In this document: positions 1 through 7,594 of the stretch, piece by piece | Layout: every line of letters starts with the position of its first letter | How positions within the stretch are numbered: position 1 is the stretch's first letter | NCBI GenBank assembly: GCA_903925195.1 | Contig: CAIYEO010000022.1 | Coordinates: 1 to 19,764, forward strand | Reading direction: 5' to 3' | Source of the DNA: an uncultured Candidatus Saccharibacteria bacterium | Lineage (GTDB): Bacteria; Patescibacteria; Saccharimonadia; Saccharimonadales; UBA4665 | DNA: 19,764 bases | Program-made: the position numbers and the translations under genes | Notes under the pieces: model-generated | The model's input: the letters and a program-made list of their open reading frames with translations, nothing else | The model's database searches: none | Told to the model about the DNA's origin: nothing

Positions 1-73
1 CATGAAAACAAGTGACTCTCAGGCATTGTTAACTAAATTTGGAATTCCATTCGAGAAAGGTAAGGATAAGTAA
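1..73 (+). CDS. rplE: 50S ribosomal protein L5, C-terminal end (partial)
   Basis: Only the last 23 codons or so are in the window, ending in TAA at 71-73. The tail reads ...[16 protein letters not shown], which matches the usual L5 C-terminus (a leucine pair, a short helix, then G-[MI]-P-F and basic residues). L5 binds 5S rRNA in the large subunit. It sits immediately upstream of rpsN, its normal place in the spc operon. The ATG at position 2 is an internal codon, not a start; the gene begins outside the window. Confidence 0.85.
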   Translation, partial: MKTSDSQALLTKFGIPFEKGKDK

Positions 74-75
74 AT

Positions 76-345
76 ATGGCTAAGAAATCTATTATAGCTA
101 GAGACCTAAAAAGACAGAAAATGATCAAAAAGTTTGAAGCTAAAAGAATCGAACTTAAAAGCATTGGTGACTTCGATGGTTTAGCTAAATTGCCAAGAAA
201 CTCCTCACCTACACGTTGGAAAAATCGTTGTATTGAAACTGGTCGACCAAGAGGATACATGAGAACTTTTGGACTAAGTCGAATTTCCTTTAGAGAACAT
301 GCCTCAAAGGGAGAAATTCCAGGCGTAACTAAATCAAGCTGGTAA
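76..345 (+). CDS. rpsN: 30S ribosomal protein S14, cysteine-poor form
   Basis: 89 residues. S14 sits in the small-subunit head next to S3, S10 and S19. The C-terminal half carries the family signature around N-R-C-x-x-T-G-R-P-R-G-Y and F-G-L-S-R. Only one cysteine is present, so the CxxC-CxxC zinc ribbon of the short (about 61 aa) form is missing. This is the zinc-independent type, somewhat shorter than the 101-residue E. coli protein. It starts 2 bases after rplE stops and leads directly into rpsH, standard spc order. A 126-codon reading frame on the opposite strand is only its shadow. Confidence 0.96.
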   Translation: MAKKSIIARDLKRQKMIKKFEAKRIELKSIGDFDGLAKLPRNSSPTRWKNRCIETGRPRGYMRTFGLSRISFREHASKGEIPGVTKSSW

Positions 346-358
346 AGAAAGGATATAT

Positions 359-763
359 ATGAATGCATCAACTGACCCAATCGCCGATATGCTAACCCGC
401 ATACGTAACGCATCTGCTGTTCGAAAGCAGTCTATTAACCTGCCTTATTCAAAGGTAAAGTTTGCTGTTGCTAAAATTCTTTCAGATAACGGCTTTATAA
501 ATAAGAGCACTGTTAAAGATTCCGAAACTGGTGTTGGTAAGATCCTAGTTCTCGAACTATTTTCTAGCAATACTAACCCTCACATTACTGAAATCGCTAG
601 AATATCTAAGCCAGGACGAAGATTTTATACTTCAGTAGCTAAAATCCCTACCAACAAAAGAGGCCGTGGAATATATATTGTTTCTACATCTAAAGGTATG
701 ATGACTGGTAGTGATGCACGTAAAGCTGGAATCGGCGGAGAGATAATTTGTAAGGTACTATAA
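359..763 (+). CDS. rpsH: 30S ribosomal protein S8
   Basis: 134 residues, the normal length for S8, which binds helix 21 of 16S rRNA and is a primary assembly protein and, in E. coli, the translational repressor of the spc operon. The N-terminus has D-P-I-A-D-M-L-T-R-I-R-N-A and the C-terminus has S-T-S-K-G-[MV]-M-T and G-G-E-I-I-C-K-V-L, both diagnostic. The start is supported by an AAAGGA Shine-Dalgarno site at 348-353, five bases before the ATG. It ends one base before the rplF start. Confidence 0.97.
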   Translation: MNASTDPIADMLTRIRNASAVRKQSINLPYSKVKFAVAKILSDNGFINKSTVKDSETGVGKILVLELFSSNTNPHITEIARISKPGRRFYTSVAKIPTNKRGRGIYIVSTSKGMMTGSDARKAGIGGEIICKVL

Positions 764-764
764 T

Positions 765-1304
765 ATGAGTAGAGTCGGAAAATCACCAATTACAATTCCA
801 AGTGGCGTAACTGTTACTATTCTTCCTGATGAAATTAAGGTAGATGGAGCAAAAGGTAGCCTAACTCAGTTTACTCTTCCTGAAATCACTGTTAAGCAAG
901 CTGATGGGATCATAAACGTTACTCGAATTAACGATGAACCAAAAGTTCGCTCTAAGCACGGTCTTATGCGAAGTCTAGTTCAAAACATGGTAACTGGAGT
1001 TACTGAAGGTTTTGAGAAAAAACTAGAAATCAATGGTGTAGGTTATAGAGTTGCTTTGGCTGGAACTAACCTCAAAATGCAACTTGGCTTTTCTCATGAA
1101 GTAGTTTACGCTATCCCTAATGGAGTTAACATTAAAATTGAAGGTAATGTAATTACTATCAATGGTATCGACAAACAACAAGTCGGACAAGTTGCTGCTG
1201 AAATTAGAGCTCTTAAGAAACCTGAACCTTATAAGGGCAAAGGAATTAAATATATCGACGAGAGAATTATACGTAAGAGCGGTAAGTCTGGTAAGGAAAA
1301 ATAA
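765..1304 (+). CDS. rplF: 50S ribosomal protein L6
   Basis: 179 residues, typical for L6, which binds 23S rRNA near the sarcin-ricin loop. It begins M-S-R-V-G-K-x-P-I and shows the two-fold repeated L6 fold, including G-V-x-x-G-F-x-K-x-L-x-I-x-G-V-G-Y-R in the middle and the C-terminal P-E-P-Y-K-G-K-G-I-[KR]-Y signature. It starts 1 bp after rpsH and stops just before rplR, so translation is probably coupled along the operon. Confidence 0.97.
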   Translation: MSRVGKSPITIPSGVTVTILPDEIKVDGAKGSLTQFTLPEITVKQADGIINVTRINDEPKVRSKHGLMRSLVQNMVTGVTEGFEKKLEINGVGYRVALAGTNLKMQLGFSHEVVYAIPNGVNIKIEGNVITINGIDKQQVGQVAAEIRALKKPEPYKGKGIKYIDERIIRKSGKSGKEK

Positions 1305-1305
1305 T

Positions 1306-1662
1306 ATGAGTAATATATCACAAAAAATTAAGCATAAAGAACTTAGACAGAAGAAAGTAAGAGCTGTTCTTGTTAAGAATACTCACAGACCTCGATTAAG
1401 TGTCTTTATTAGTAATAAGAATATAACTGCTCAGATTATTGACGATAATAAGTCCGAGACTCTAGCTTATGTTTCAACTGTTGGTAAAAAAGATACCGGT
1501 AAAACAATGTCAGATAAGGCTGCTTGGATCGGTGCTGAAATTGCTAAGGTTGCCAAAAAAGATAAAATTACTAAGGTAGTTTTTGACCGAGGCCCTAAGC
1601 TTTATCACGGAAGAGTCAAAGTATTAGCTGAAAAAGCCAGAGAATCTGGAATGGAGTTTTAA
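1306..1662 (+). CDS. rplR: 50S ribosomal protein L18
   Basis: 118 residues, binds 5S rRNA. Start chosen at the ATG at 1306, right after the rplF stop. An upstream in-frame ATG at 1162 would add 48 residues that lie entirely inside rplF in another frame and look nothing like L18. The body has R-x-R-L-S-V-F-x-S-N-x-x-I-x-A-Q-I-I-D, G-A-E-I-A-K-x-A and the C-terminal F-D-R-G-x-x-x-Y-H-G-R-V-x-x-L-A-E-x-A-R-E-x-G motif, as expected. Followed by rpsE after 2 bases. Confidence 0.96.
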   Translation: MSNISQKIKHKELRQKKVRAVLVKNTHRPRLSVFISNKNITAQIIDDNKSETLAYVSTVGKKDTGKTMSDKAAWIGAEIAKVAKKDKITKVVFDRGPKLYHGRVKVLAEKARESGMEF

Positions 1663-1664
1663 TC

Positions 1665-2219
1665 ATGGCAGATAATAGAGACGTTGCAAGAAAAGTTGAA
1701 AGACAAATGGAAGAAAAGCAATTCGACGAAAGAGTTCTTCATATCGACAGAGTTGCTCGAGTTGTAAAAGGCGGACGACGCTTTAGATTCCGTGCATTAG
1801 TTGCTGTTGGAGATCATAAAGGCCGAATTGGTGTTGGAAGTGCTAAAGGACCTGACGTAACTAGCGCAGTCACAAAAGCTACTGACGTTGCTAAGAAGAA
1901 AATGGTAAAAGTAAATCTTTATAAGGAAACCCTACCTCACGAAGCATTAGCTAAAGTTTCTGGTGCTCAGATTATGATTAAACCAGCTAGTCTTGGTACT
2001 GGTCTTATTGCCGGTGGAGTTGTTCGAACAGTACTTGAAATTACTGGAGTACGTAATGTACTTAGTAAGTCATTCGGTTCATCAAATCGAACTAATATGG
2101 CATATGCAACTGTTGCTGCTCTTGAAACTTTAGTTAGTTCTAAAGATTGGATCACTAATAATAATCCATCAAAGCCTAAAGTTATTAAAGATAAAAAAGA
2201 AGTAGCTAAGAAGGATTAA
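1665..2219 (+). CDS. rpsE: 30S ribosomal protein S5
   Basis: 184 residues with the double-stranded-RNA-binding-like N-terminal domain (V-x-K-G-G-R-R-F-R-F-x-A-L-V-x-V-G-D, about 35-53) and the C-terminal domain with H-E-A-L-A-K and P-A-x-x-G-T-G-[LI]-I-A-G-G. S5 helps decoding fidelity and mRNA unwinding at the entry tunnel. A basic tail of about 20 residues (K-K-E-V-A-K-K-D end) extends it slightly. In most bacteria rpmD (L30) would follow; here rplO begins 5 bases later, so L30 is missing, as is known across CPR lineages. Confidence 0.97.
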   Translation: MADNRDVARKVERQMEEKQFDERVLHIDRVARVVKGGRRFRFRALVAVGDHKGRIGVGSAKGPDVTSAVTKATDVAKKKMVKVNLYKETLPHEALAKVSGAQIMIKPASLGTGLIAGGVVRTVLEITGVRNVLSKSFGSSNRTNMAYATVAALETLVSSKDWITNNNPSKPKVIKDKKEVAKKD

Positions 2220-2223
2220 TCAG

Positions 2224-2706
2224 ATGAAATATAATGAATTTTTAATCTCAAAGCACAAACAAGCCGATAGAGTCGGTCGTGGTATTGCAGCTGGTAAAGG
2301 TAAGACTGCTGGTCGCGGAACCAAAGGTCAAAAATCTCGAACTGGCTCAAGAAAGAAACCAGGATTTGCTGGTGGTCAGAATCCACTTATGCAGAAGTTA
2401 CCAAAATTACATGGTTTTAGATCTTATAGAACTAAATTTGAAACAGTTTATACTGGTCAGATTGAAAAACTAACTGAAACTAGTGTTGACAACCATGTAC
2501 TTGCTAAGCATGAACTTATAACTTCTCCATTCGTTAATACAAAAATATTATTAACTGGTGAGCTAAATAAGAAGTTAGATATAAGTTTACAATCTGCTAG
2601 TGCCGGTGCTATTGCGGCTATAGTTAACGCTGGTGGAAGCTTTACGAAAATTGACCAAGTCAAAAGACCAAGTCAAAAGCCTAAAAGCACAACAGACGAA
2701 AAATAG
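2224..2706 (+). CDS. rplO: 50S ribosomal protein L15
   Basis: 160 residues, a late-assembly large-subunit protein. The glycine-rich N-terminal arm has G-R-G-x-x-x-G-K-G-K-T-A-G-R-G-T-K-G-Q (about 17-36), followed by F-A-G-G-Q-x-P-L-x-[MQ]-x-L-P-K-x-x-G-F. The C-terminal domain ends in a basic, lysine- and serine-rich tail. It directly follows rpsE with no L30 gene between. A promoter-like sequence lies between its stop and secY. Confidence 0.96.
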   Translation: MKYNEFLISKHKQADRVGRGIAAGKGKTAGRGTKGQKSRTGSRKKPGFAGGQNPLMQKLPKLHGFRSYRTKFETVYTGQIEKLTETSVDNHVLAKHELITSPFVNTKILLTGELNKKLDISLQSASAGAIAAIVNAGGSFTKIDQVKRPSQKPKSTTDEK

Positions 2707-2714
2707 AATTAGTG

Positions 2715-2720
2715 TATAAT
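2715..2720 (+). promoter_or_regulatory. -10 element upstream of secY
   Basis: A perfect TATAAT in the 48-bp gap between rplO and secY, in an AT-rich stretch. No good -35 is visible at 16-18 bp. The predicted transcript start near 2727 gives a leader of about 28 nt containing GAGGGAG (2735-2741), a Shine-Dalgarno-like site rather far (13 nt) from the secY ATG. This suggests secY can be transcribed independently of the upstream ribosomal genes. Confidence 0.5.
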
Positions 2721-2754
2721 TAATAAATATTTTTGAGGGAGAGTACTAAACTCG

Positions 2755-4263
2755 ATGAATTGGAAGATAATAGGTAAATCATTAAAAGAACCCGAGATGC
2801 GAAAACGCGTTTTTGCTGTTCTTGGTATGCTATTAGCTTTCAGAATTCTAACTCATGTTCCAGTCCCACTTGCTGACGCTCATACATTAAAACAACTATT
2901 AGATAACTTATTTAACTCATCTAATACTTCACAGTTCCTAAGTTTCATAAACGTCATAAGCGGTGGCGCTCTAGCTAATTTCTCTATTATGTTAGCTGGT
3001 TTAGGCCCATACATTAACGCCTCAATTATTATGCAGCTTCTAACTAAAGCTATTCCTAAACTTGAGGCTATGAAGCAAGAAGGAGAGTTTGGTCAGAAGA
3101 AGATTAATCAGTATACCCGTATGCTGACTTTACCTTTGGCAATTGTCCAGTCTATAGGGGCAATTTATTTAGTTCGACAATCCGCTCAACAAATTAGTGG
3201 TATCGGTGACATTACTGCGCATACTTCTATTATGCAATGGATTCTCATGGTCTCAGCCTTAACTGGTGGATCAATGCTACTTATGTGGCTGGGTGAATTA
3301 ATTACTGAAGAAGGTATTGGAAATGGAATCTCACTCATAATTACTATTGGTATTGTTAGCCGCTTACCTGCAGAAGTAGCTAGCATCATTAGTGCAACTT
3401 CAACTAAATCGAAGAATATAGTTTTACTTAATCAGCATTTACCATTTAGCTATCAGGCCGTGTTCAGCGCAATCATGGTATTTTTATCTATTATCATAAT
3501 AACTTGGCTAGTTGTAAAACTGAATGAAGCCTCGCGTAAGATTACTATTAACTATGCTAAACGTGTACAGGGCAACAGAGCCTATGGTGGAGTTACAACC
3601 ACTCTTCCAGTGAAGCTAATCACTGCTGGAGTTATCCCGATTATCTTCGCTGTAGCATTTTTGAGCGTACCAAGTTTTGCTGGTCAGATTCTAGAAAGTA
3701 GCAAAAGTCATAATTTGCAGAATATAGGCACTCAATTAGTAACATTGTTCCAATCACCATCTGCGCAAACATTTGCTACTCATGGTGCTAAGGCATACAT
3801 CTATCCAGTTGTATATTTCCTACTTGTTTTTGTCTTTACGTTCTTCTATACGAGTATTACCTTCAACTCCAAAGAAATATCCGAGAATCTTCAGAAACAA
3901 GGCGGTTTTATAGAAGGCATAAGATCCGGTCTCCAAACAGAAAAATATCTCGGTAAGATTGTCAATCGATTGACCTTGTTTGGGGCATTTGCGCTGGGTA
4001 TGCTGGCCATTGTTCCGATAATCGCTCAGATATTCATCAATACCAATATAGCCATTGGTGGAACCAGTATATTGATCCTAGTCTCAGTATCACTCGAAAC
4101 GTTGCGTGCTATTGAATCAAGGGCACTAATGGTAACTTATGATCAGTATTCTCAACCTGACTTTTTCTATGAGGCTGGTGATGGCGCAGAAGCAGCTCTA
4201 GGCGCTAAGCGACTTAAGTTCGGTATTCCAAAACTTTTGAAGAAAAAATCTACAAAAAAGTAG
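2755..4263 (+). CDS. secY: Protein translocase subunit SecY
   Basis: 502 residues, an integral membrane protein forming the SecYEG channel for export and membrane insertion. It is longer than the 443-residue E. coli protein. Multiple hydrophobic segments are visible. The region after TM1 has S-G-G-A-L-x-N-F-S-I and G-P-Y-I-x-A-S-I-I-M-Q-L-L, and further on are E-G-E-F-G-Q-K-K-I-x-Q-Y-T-R, the G-I-G-N-G-I-S motif and R-V-Q-G-N-R-A-Y-G-G near the cytoplasmic loop that contacts SecA and the ribosome. The C-terminus is lysine-rich. adk and map, frequent downstream neighbours, are absent here; infA follows directly. Confidence 0.97.
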   Translation: MNWKIIGKSLKEPEMRKRVFAVLGMLLAFRILTHVPVPLADAHTLKQLLDNLFNSSNTSQFLSFINVISGGALANFSIMLAGLGPYINASIIMQLLTKAIPKLEAMKQEGEFGQKKINQYTRMLTLPLAIVQSIGAIYLVRQSAQQISGIGDITAHTSIMQWILMVSALTGGSMLLMWLGELITEEGIGNGISLIITIGIVSRLPAEVASIISATSTKSKNIVLLNQHLPFSYQAVFSAIMVFLSIIIITWLVVKLNEASRKITINYAKRVQGNRAYGGVTTTLPVKLITAGVIPIIFAVAFLSVPSFAGQILESSKSHNLQNIGTQLVTLFQSPSAQTFATHGAKAYIYPVVYFLLVFVFTFFYTSITFNSKEISENLQKQGGFIEGIRSGLQTEKYLGKIVNRLTLFGAFALGMLAIVPIIAQIFINTNIAIGGTSILILVSVSLETLRAIESRALMVTYDQYSQPDFFYEAGDGAEAALGAKRLKFGIPKLLKKKSTKK

Positions 4264-4273
4264 TAAAAAAGAC

Positions 4274-4303
4274 TTTACAAACAGATGTCATAGGTGATAT
4301 AAT
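4274..4303 (+). promoter_or_regulatory. Promoter of infA
   Basis: TTTACA (-35, 4274-4279), an 18-bp spacer and TATAAT (-10, 4298-4303) preceded by TGA (4295-4297), so an extended -10. Transcription would start near 4310, only about 10 nt before the infA ATG at 4321, and no Shine-Dalgarno sequence lies between. It gives infA-rpmJ-rpsM-K-D-rpoA and following genes their own strong promoter. Confidence 0.75.
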
Positions 4304-4320
4304 TTGAGTCTGTTATATTT

Positions 4321-4542
4321 ATGGCGCAAACTAAAGAAGTAATCGAACTATCTGGAACTATCGTTGAGACGTTACCAGGAACGCAATTCCGCGTTGAGCT
4401 CGAAAATGGCCATAAAATTATAGCTCACGTTGCTGGCAAGATGAGGAAACATTTTATCCGAATCGTACCTGGCGACACCGTTACTGTTGAGTTGACTCCT
4501 TATGATCTAACTAAGGGCAGAATCACATATCGGAAATCGTAA
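4321..4542 (+). CDS. infA: Translation initiation factor IF-1
   Basis: 73 residues, the standard size of this single OB-fold (S1-like) factor, which binds the ribosomal A site during initiation. Recognisable features are [12 protein letters not shown] at the N-terminus, [17 protein letters not shown]-[HN]-[FY]-I-R-I and the end [10 protein letters not shown]. It has its own promoter just upstream and no Shine-Dalgarno site, so the message is very short-leadered. Followed by rpmJ after about 50 bp. Confidence 0.97.
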   Translation: MAQTKEVIELSGTIVETLPGTQFRVELENGHKIIAHVAGKMRKHFIRIVPGDTVTVELTPYDLTKGRITYRKS

Positions 4543-4594
4543 TTAAATTAATGCAGTGTGTCATGTGCGCTGAGGAATAAGGAGCATGATCCGT

Positions 4595-4711
4595 ATGAAA
4601 GTACGTGCAAGTGTAAAGAAAATAAGTCCCGATGACAAAATCGTCCGAAGAAAAGGGCGTATTTATGTTATCAATAAATTAAAACCAAAGCATAAGCAGA
4701 GGCAAGGTTAA
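4595..4711 (+). CDS. rpmJ: 50S ribosomal protein L36, cysteine-free form
   Basis: 38 residues, between infA and rpsM as in many bacteria. It begins [10 protein letters not shown] and ends K-P-K-H-K-Q-R-Q-G, with [12 protein letters not shown] in the middle. The zinc ligands of classical L36 (C-x2-C, C, H) are replaced: S-P-D-D stands where C-R-N-C would be, so this is the zinc-independent type. An in-frame ATG at 4586 is one base from the AAGGAG site (4579-4584); the ATG at 4595 has proper 10-nt spacing and matches the family start, so it is preferred. Confidence 0.95.
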   Translation: MKVRASVKKISPDDKIVRRKGRIYVINKLKPKHKQRQG

Positions 4712-4713
4712 TT

Positions 4714-5100
4714 ATGGCGCGTATTTCTGGAGTAACTATTCCTAACGATAAACAAATCTGGGTTGCACTAACCTACGTTTTTGGAATCGGTGAAAAATCT
4801 AGCTATAACATTTTAGCTAAGGCTAAAGTTGAACCTACTGTTCGTGCTAAAGATTTAACTGACAGCGAAATAACTAAAATTCAAGAAGAAATTAATACTC
4901 AATATACAGTTGAGGGTGAATTACAAAGAATTATTTCTGGAAATATTAAGAGACTACAAGAGATTAACTCATACCGTGGAGCAAGACATAAAGCTCATTT
5001 GCCTTCAAGAGGTCAAAGAACAAGAACAAACGCTCGTACTCAAAGAGGACGAAAAGTAACAGTTGGTGGAACGGCTAAAAAGGGAGCCGCTAAAACCTAA
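4714..5100 (+). CDS. rpsM: 30S ribosomal protein S13
   Basis: 128 residues, in the 30S head contacting tRNA and the B1 bridges. It starts M-A-R-I-S-G-V-x-I-P, has the helix-two-turn-helix with G-I-G-x-x-x-[SA] (about 26-31), and the C-terminal Y-R-G-x-R-H-x-x-x-L-P-x-R-G-Q-R-T-R-T-N-A-R-T signature followed by a short basic tail. It starts 2 bases after the rpmJ stop, beginning the alpha-operon portion (rpsM-rpsK-rpsD-rpoA-rplQ). Confidence 0.97.
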   Translation: MARISGVTIPNDKQIWVALTYVFGIGEKSSYNILAKAKVEPTVRAKDLTDSEITKIQEEINTQYTVEGELQRIISGNIKRLQEINSYRGARHKAHLPSRGQRTRTNARTQRGRKVTVGGTAKKGAAKT

Positions 5101-5110
5101 GGTATAAATT

Positions 5111-5506
5111 ATGGCTACTAAAGAAACTACAACCAAGAAGAAAAAAGCAAAGAGAAGCGTATCAGCCGGTCAGGTTCATATCCTTTCTACTTTCAATAAT
5201 ACAATCATTACATTTACAGACACTAAGGGTAACGTTTTATCCGCTAGTAGTTCTGGTGCATGTGGTTTTAGAGGATCTAAAAAAGGTACAGCCTATGCAG
5301 CTCAAGTTGCCTGCGATAAAGCCGCTCAAACAGCTAAGCAGACTTATGGATTTTCAAGCGCATCAGTATTCGTTAAAGGTACTGGTCTAGGCCGTGATGC
5401 AGCTATAAGAAGCGTCGGCAGTAACGAAATTAAAGTTGAATCAATCGCAGATGTAACCGGTTTACCTCATGGTGGTGTGAGACCAAGAAAGGCTAGGAGA
5501 GTTTAA
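5111..5506 (+). CDS. rpsK: 30S ribosomal protein S11
   Basis: 131 residues. S11 lies on the 30S platform near the mRNA exit. A lysine- and threonine-rich head (about residues 2-16) precedes the conserved core: H-I-L-S-T-F-N-N-T-I-I-T-F-T-D, F-R-G-S-[KR]-K-G-T-x-Y-A-A-Q, G-x-G-x-G-R-[DE]-A-A-I-R and the ending T-G-x-P-H-x-G-x-R-P-x-K-x-R-R-V. Ten bases separate it from rpsM; rpsD follows after one base. Confidence 0.97.
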   Translation: MATKETTTKKKKAKRSVSAGQVHILSTFNNTIITFTDTKGNVLSASSSGACGFRGSKKGTAYAAQVACDKAAQTAKQTYGFSSASVFVKGTGLGRDAAIRSVGSNEIKVESIADVTGLPHGGVRPRKARRV

Positions 5507-5507
5507 T

Positions 5508-6122
5508 ATGGCACGTTTACTTACATCTATCGTTAAGCTTAGCCGAAGAGAAGGCTATGCTCTTCATCCAAAAGCACATAAGGCTCTTCTTAAAAGAACT
5601 ACTCCTCCAGGACAGACTCATAGAAACATGAGAGCTAAAACTAGTCAGTATTCACTACAACTAAGAGAAAAGCAGAAAGTTAAAAGATTATATGGTCTAC
5701 TTGAGAAGCAATTTTCTAATATGATGAAAGAAGCTACCAAAAAACAAGGTCAGACTGGCGAAATACTACTTATGAACCTCGAACGAAGACTTGATAACGT
5801 AGTCTATAGAGCTGGATTTGCGCCTAGTCGTCAAGCAGCTAGACAGTTAACTACTCATGGACACTTTATGTTAAATGGTAAACGAGTAGATATTCCTTCT
5901 ATTAGAGTATCAATGGATGATTCAATAGTACTAAGAACTAAATCTACAACTAATGAATATTTCAAGAAACTTGATGACATTTCACCTGTACCATCTATTA
6001 TCCCGAGTTGGCTTAAAGTCAACCGAAAGAAATTCGAAATTAAAATCAGTGGCCTGCCAACTCGCGAAGAAGCAGAGCCAGATATTAATGAACAACTAAT
6101 TGTGGAATATTATTCACGCTAA
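5508..6122 (+). CDS. rpsD: 30S ribosomal protein S4
   Basis: 204 residues, a primary 16S rRNA binder that nucleates 30S assembly. It has no cysteines, so the N-terminal zinc finger seen in some S4 proteins is absent. The S4 RNA-binding domain starts around residue 85 (R-R-L-D-N-V-V-Y-R-A-G-F-A, then S-R-x-x-A-R-Q-L-x-x-H-G-H and N-G-K-R-V-[DN]-I-P-S). The C-terminus E-Q-L-I-V-E-[YF]-Y-S-R is canonical. Its stop overlaps the Shine-Dalgarno site of rpoA. Confidence 0.97.
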   Translation: MARLLTSIVKLSRREGYALHPKAHKALLKRTTPPGQTHRNMRAKTSQYSLQLREKQKVKRLYGLLEKQFSNMMKEATKKQGQTGEILLMNLERRLDNVVYRAGFAPSRQAARQLTTHGHFMLNGKRVDIPSIRVSMDDSIVLRTKSTTNEYFKKLDDISPVPSIIPSWLKVNRKKFEIKISGLPTREEAEPDINEQLIVEYYSR

Positions 6123-6136
6123 GGAGAATGCAAAAT

Positions 6137-7084
6137 ATGTCAAATACTATTCATACACCAAGAATTGTCAGTGGAGATGATCACAGCGAAACCAGTGCTA
6201 CTTTTGGCATTGAACCTTTGCACAGTGGTTACGGAATGACTCTTGGAAATAGTTTAAGAAGAGTACTATTATCTAGTATTTCAGGTGCTGCTATTACAGC
6301 ATTTAAAATCGAAGGTATTACTCACGAATTTACAACCGTTAATGGTGTAAAAGAAGATGTCATCGATATAATGATGAATCTTAAGAGCATACGATTTAAA
6401 GTATATGCCGATGAACCTCAGACTATCCGAATTACCAAAACTGGTAAAGGCCCAGTTACTGCTAAAGACATTAAGACTACATCAGAAGTAGAAGTTGTTA
6501 ATCCTAAGCAAATTATTGCTACTCTTGATGACGATAAAGCAAAATTCGTTATGGATATTGTTGTTGAAAAAGGCCGAGGCTATCGAACTATAGAAGAAGG
6601 CGCTGCTAAGAAGCCTTCAGATATGATTGCCGTTGATGCCATATTTAGCCCAGTCCTTAGAGTTCGATATAAAGTAGAAAATACACGTGTTGGACAGATC
6701 ACTGACCTAGACAAGCTAATTATAACAATCGATACTGACGGATCTATTTCTCCAAGAGATAGTTTCGAAGAAGCTGCTGCAATTCTAATAAACCAATATA
6801 CTGCACTTGCTGGTCAAACTCGTATTGTTCATGTTCCTGAAGAAGTTGAACCTAAAGCTGGTGAAGTTGGTAGTAAAGAAGATGCTGAAGAATCATCTGA
6901 ACTTATGATGCCAATTGAAGACCTGAACTTTTCAGCACGAACAAGTAACGCATTAATTAATAACGATATTCACACATTGAAGGACTTATTTAGTCTTTCT
7001 GATGCTGAACTTAGAGATCTTAAAGGCTTCGGCAATAAAGCTCTAGATGAAGTTAAGGAAAAACTTTCTGAACTGGAGATTTAA
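6137..7084 (+). CDS. rpoA: DNA-directed RNA polymerase subunit alpha
   Basis: 315 residues from the preferred start. AAGGAG at 6121-6126 lies one base from an in-frame ATG at 6128 but 10 bases from the ATG at 6137, so 6137 is chosen. The N-terminal dimerisation domain has F-x-I-E-P-L-x-x-G-Y-G-x-T-L-G-N-S-L-R-R-V-L-L and K-E-D-V-I-D-I-[MI]-x-N-L-K. A linker rich in glutamate joins it to the alpha-CTD (about 258-315; I-E-D-L-N-x-S-x-R-T-x-N-x-L and L-x-D-L-K-G-F-G-x-K-[AS]-L-x-E-V), which binds UP elements and activators. Classic alpha-operon position between rpsD and rplQ. Confidence 0.96.
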   Translation: MSNTIHTPRIVSGDDHSETSATFGIEPLHSGYGMTLGNSLRRVLLSSISGAAITAFKIEGITHEFTTVNGVKEDVIDIMMNLKSIRFKVYADEPQTIRITKTGKGPVTAKDIKTTSEVEVVNPKQIIATLDDDKAKFVMDIVVEKGRGYRTIEEGAAKKPSDMIAVDAIFSPVLRVRYKVENTRVGQITDLDKLIITIDTDGSISPRDSFEEAAAILINQYTALAGQTRIVHVPEEVEPKAGEVGSKEDAEESSELMMPIEDLNFSARTSNALINNDIHTLKDLFSLSDAELRDLKGFGNKALDEVKEKLSELEI

Positions 7085-7594
7085 ATGCATAGACACGGCT
7101 ACAAAGGTAAAAAATTTCATAGAGAAAGAGATCAACGAGAAGCTCTAATTAAGAGCATGGCAGAAGCTCTCATTATTCATGAAAAAATTGAAACCACAAT
7201 TTTCAAAGCTAAAGCATTAGTTCCATTTGTTGAAAAACTTATAACTAAAGCTAAAAAAGATAATCTTCATTCTAGAAGACAAGTTATTAGTAGCTTACAA
7301 ACCGTAAGTTCTGCTCATAAGTTAGTTGATGAATTAGTACCAAAACTTAGTTCTAGAAATAGTGGCTACTTAAGAGTTGTCCGAACCACATTAAGACGTG
7401 GGGACAATGCTCAGATGGCTAACATCAGCTTCATACTTGATACTGAAACTAAAAAAGTTGCAAAAACTGAAGTTACTGCTGTTCCAGAGCCAGTTAAAGA
7501 AACTGTAGCTAAAACTACGGCTAAAACCGTTAAGAAACCCGCAGCTAAAACTACCGTCAAAGCTAAAACAACCACTAAAGTAGAGGATAAATAA
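7085..7594 (+). CDS. rplQ: 50S ribosomal protein L17 with basic C-terminal tail
   Basis: 169 residues. The first 120 or so are ordinary L17: M-x-H-x-x-x-x-K-K-x-x-R-x-x-x-x-R-x-A-L, then I-x-T-T-x-x-K-A-K-x-[LV]-x-P-x-x-E-K-L-I-T-x-A-K and G-Y-x-R-V-[VI]-[RK]-[TL]-x-x-R-x-G-D-x-A-x-M-A. After that comes a roughly 50-residue low-complexity tail of K, A, T and V (recurring A-K-T and K-K-P-A-A-K), making the protein longer than E. coli L17 (127 aa). The stop overlaps the rplM start by one base (TAATG). Confidence 0.96.
   Translation: MHRHGYKGKKFHRERDQREALIKSMAEALIIHEKIETTIFKAKALVPFVEKLITKAKKDNLHSRRQVISSLQTVSSAHKLVDELVPKLSSRNSGYLRVVRTTLRRGDNAQMANISFILDTETKKVAKTEVTAVPEPVKETVAKTTAKTVKKPAAKTTVKAKTTTKVEDK

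Noticed and set aside
33..413. Minus-strand 126-codon frame across rpsN
   Set aside because: It is a shadow of rpsN, an unmistakable ribosomal protein gene in spc-operon order.
1162..1305. Upstream extension of rplR by 48 residues
   Set aside because: It lies inside rplF in another frame and has no L18 similarity; the ATG at 1306 directly follows the rplF stop.
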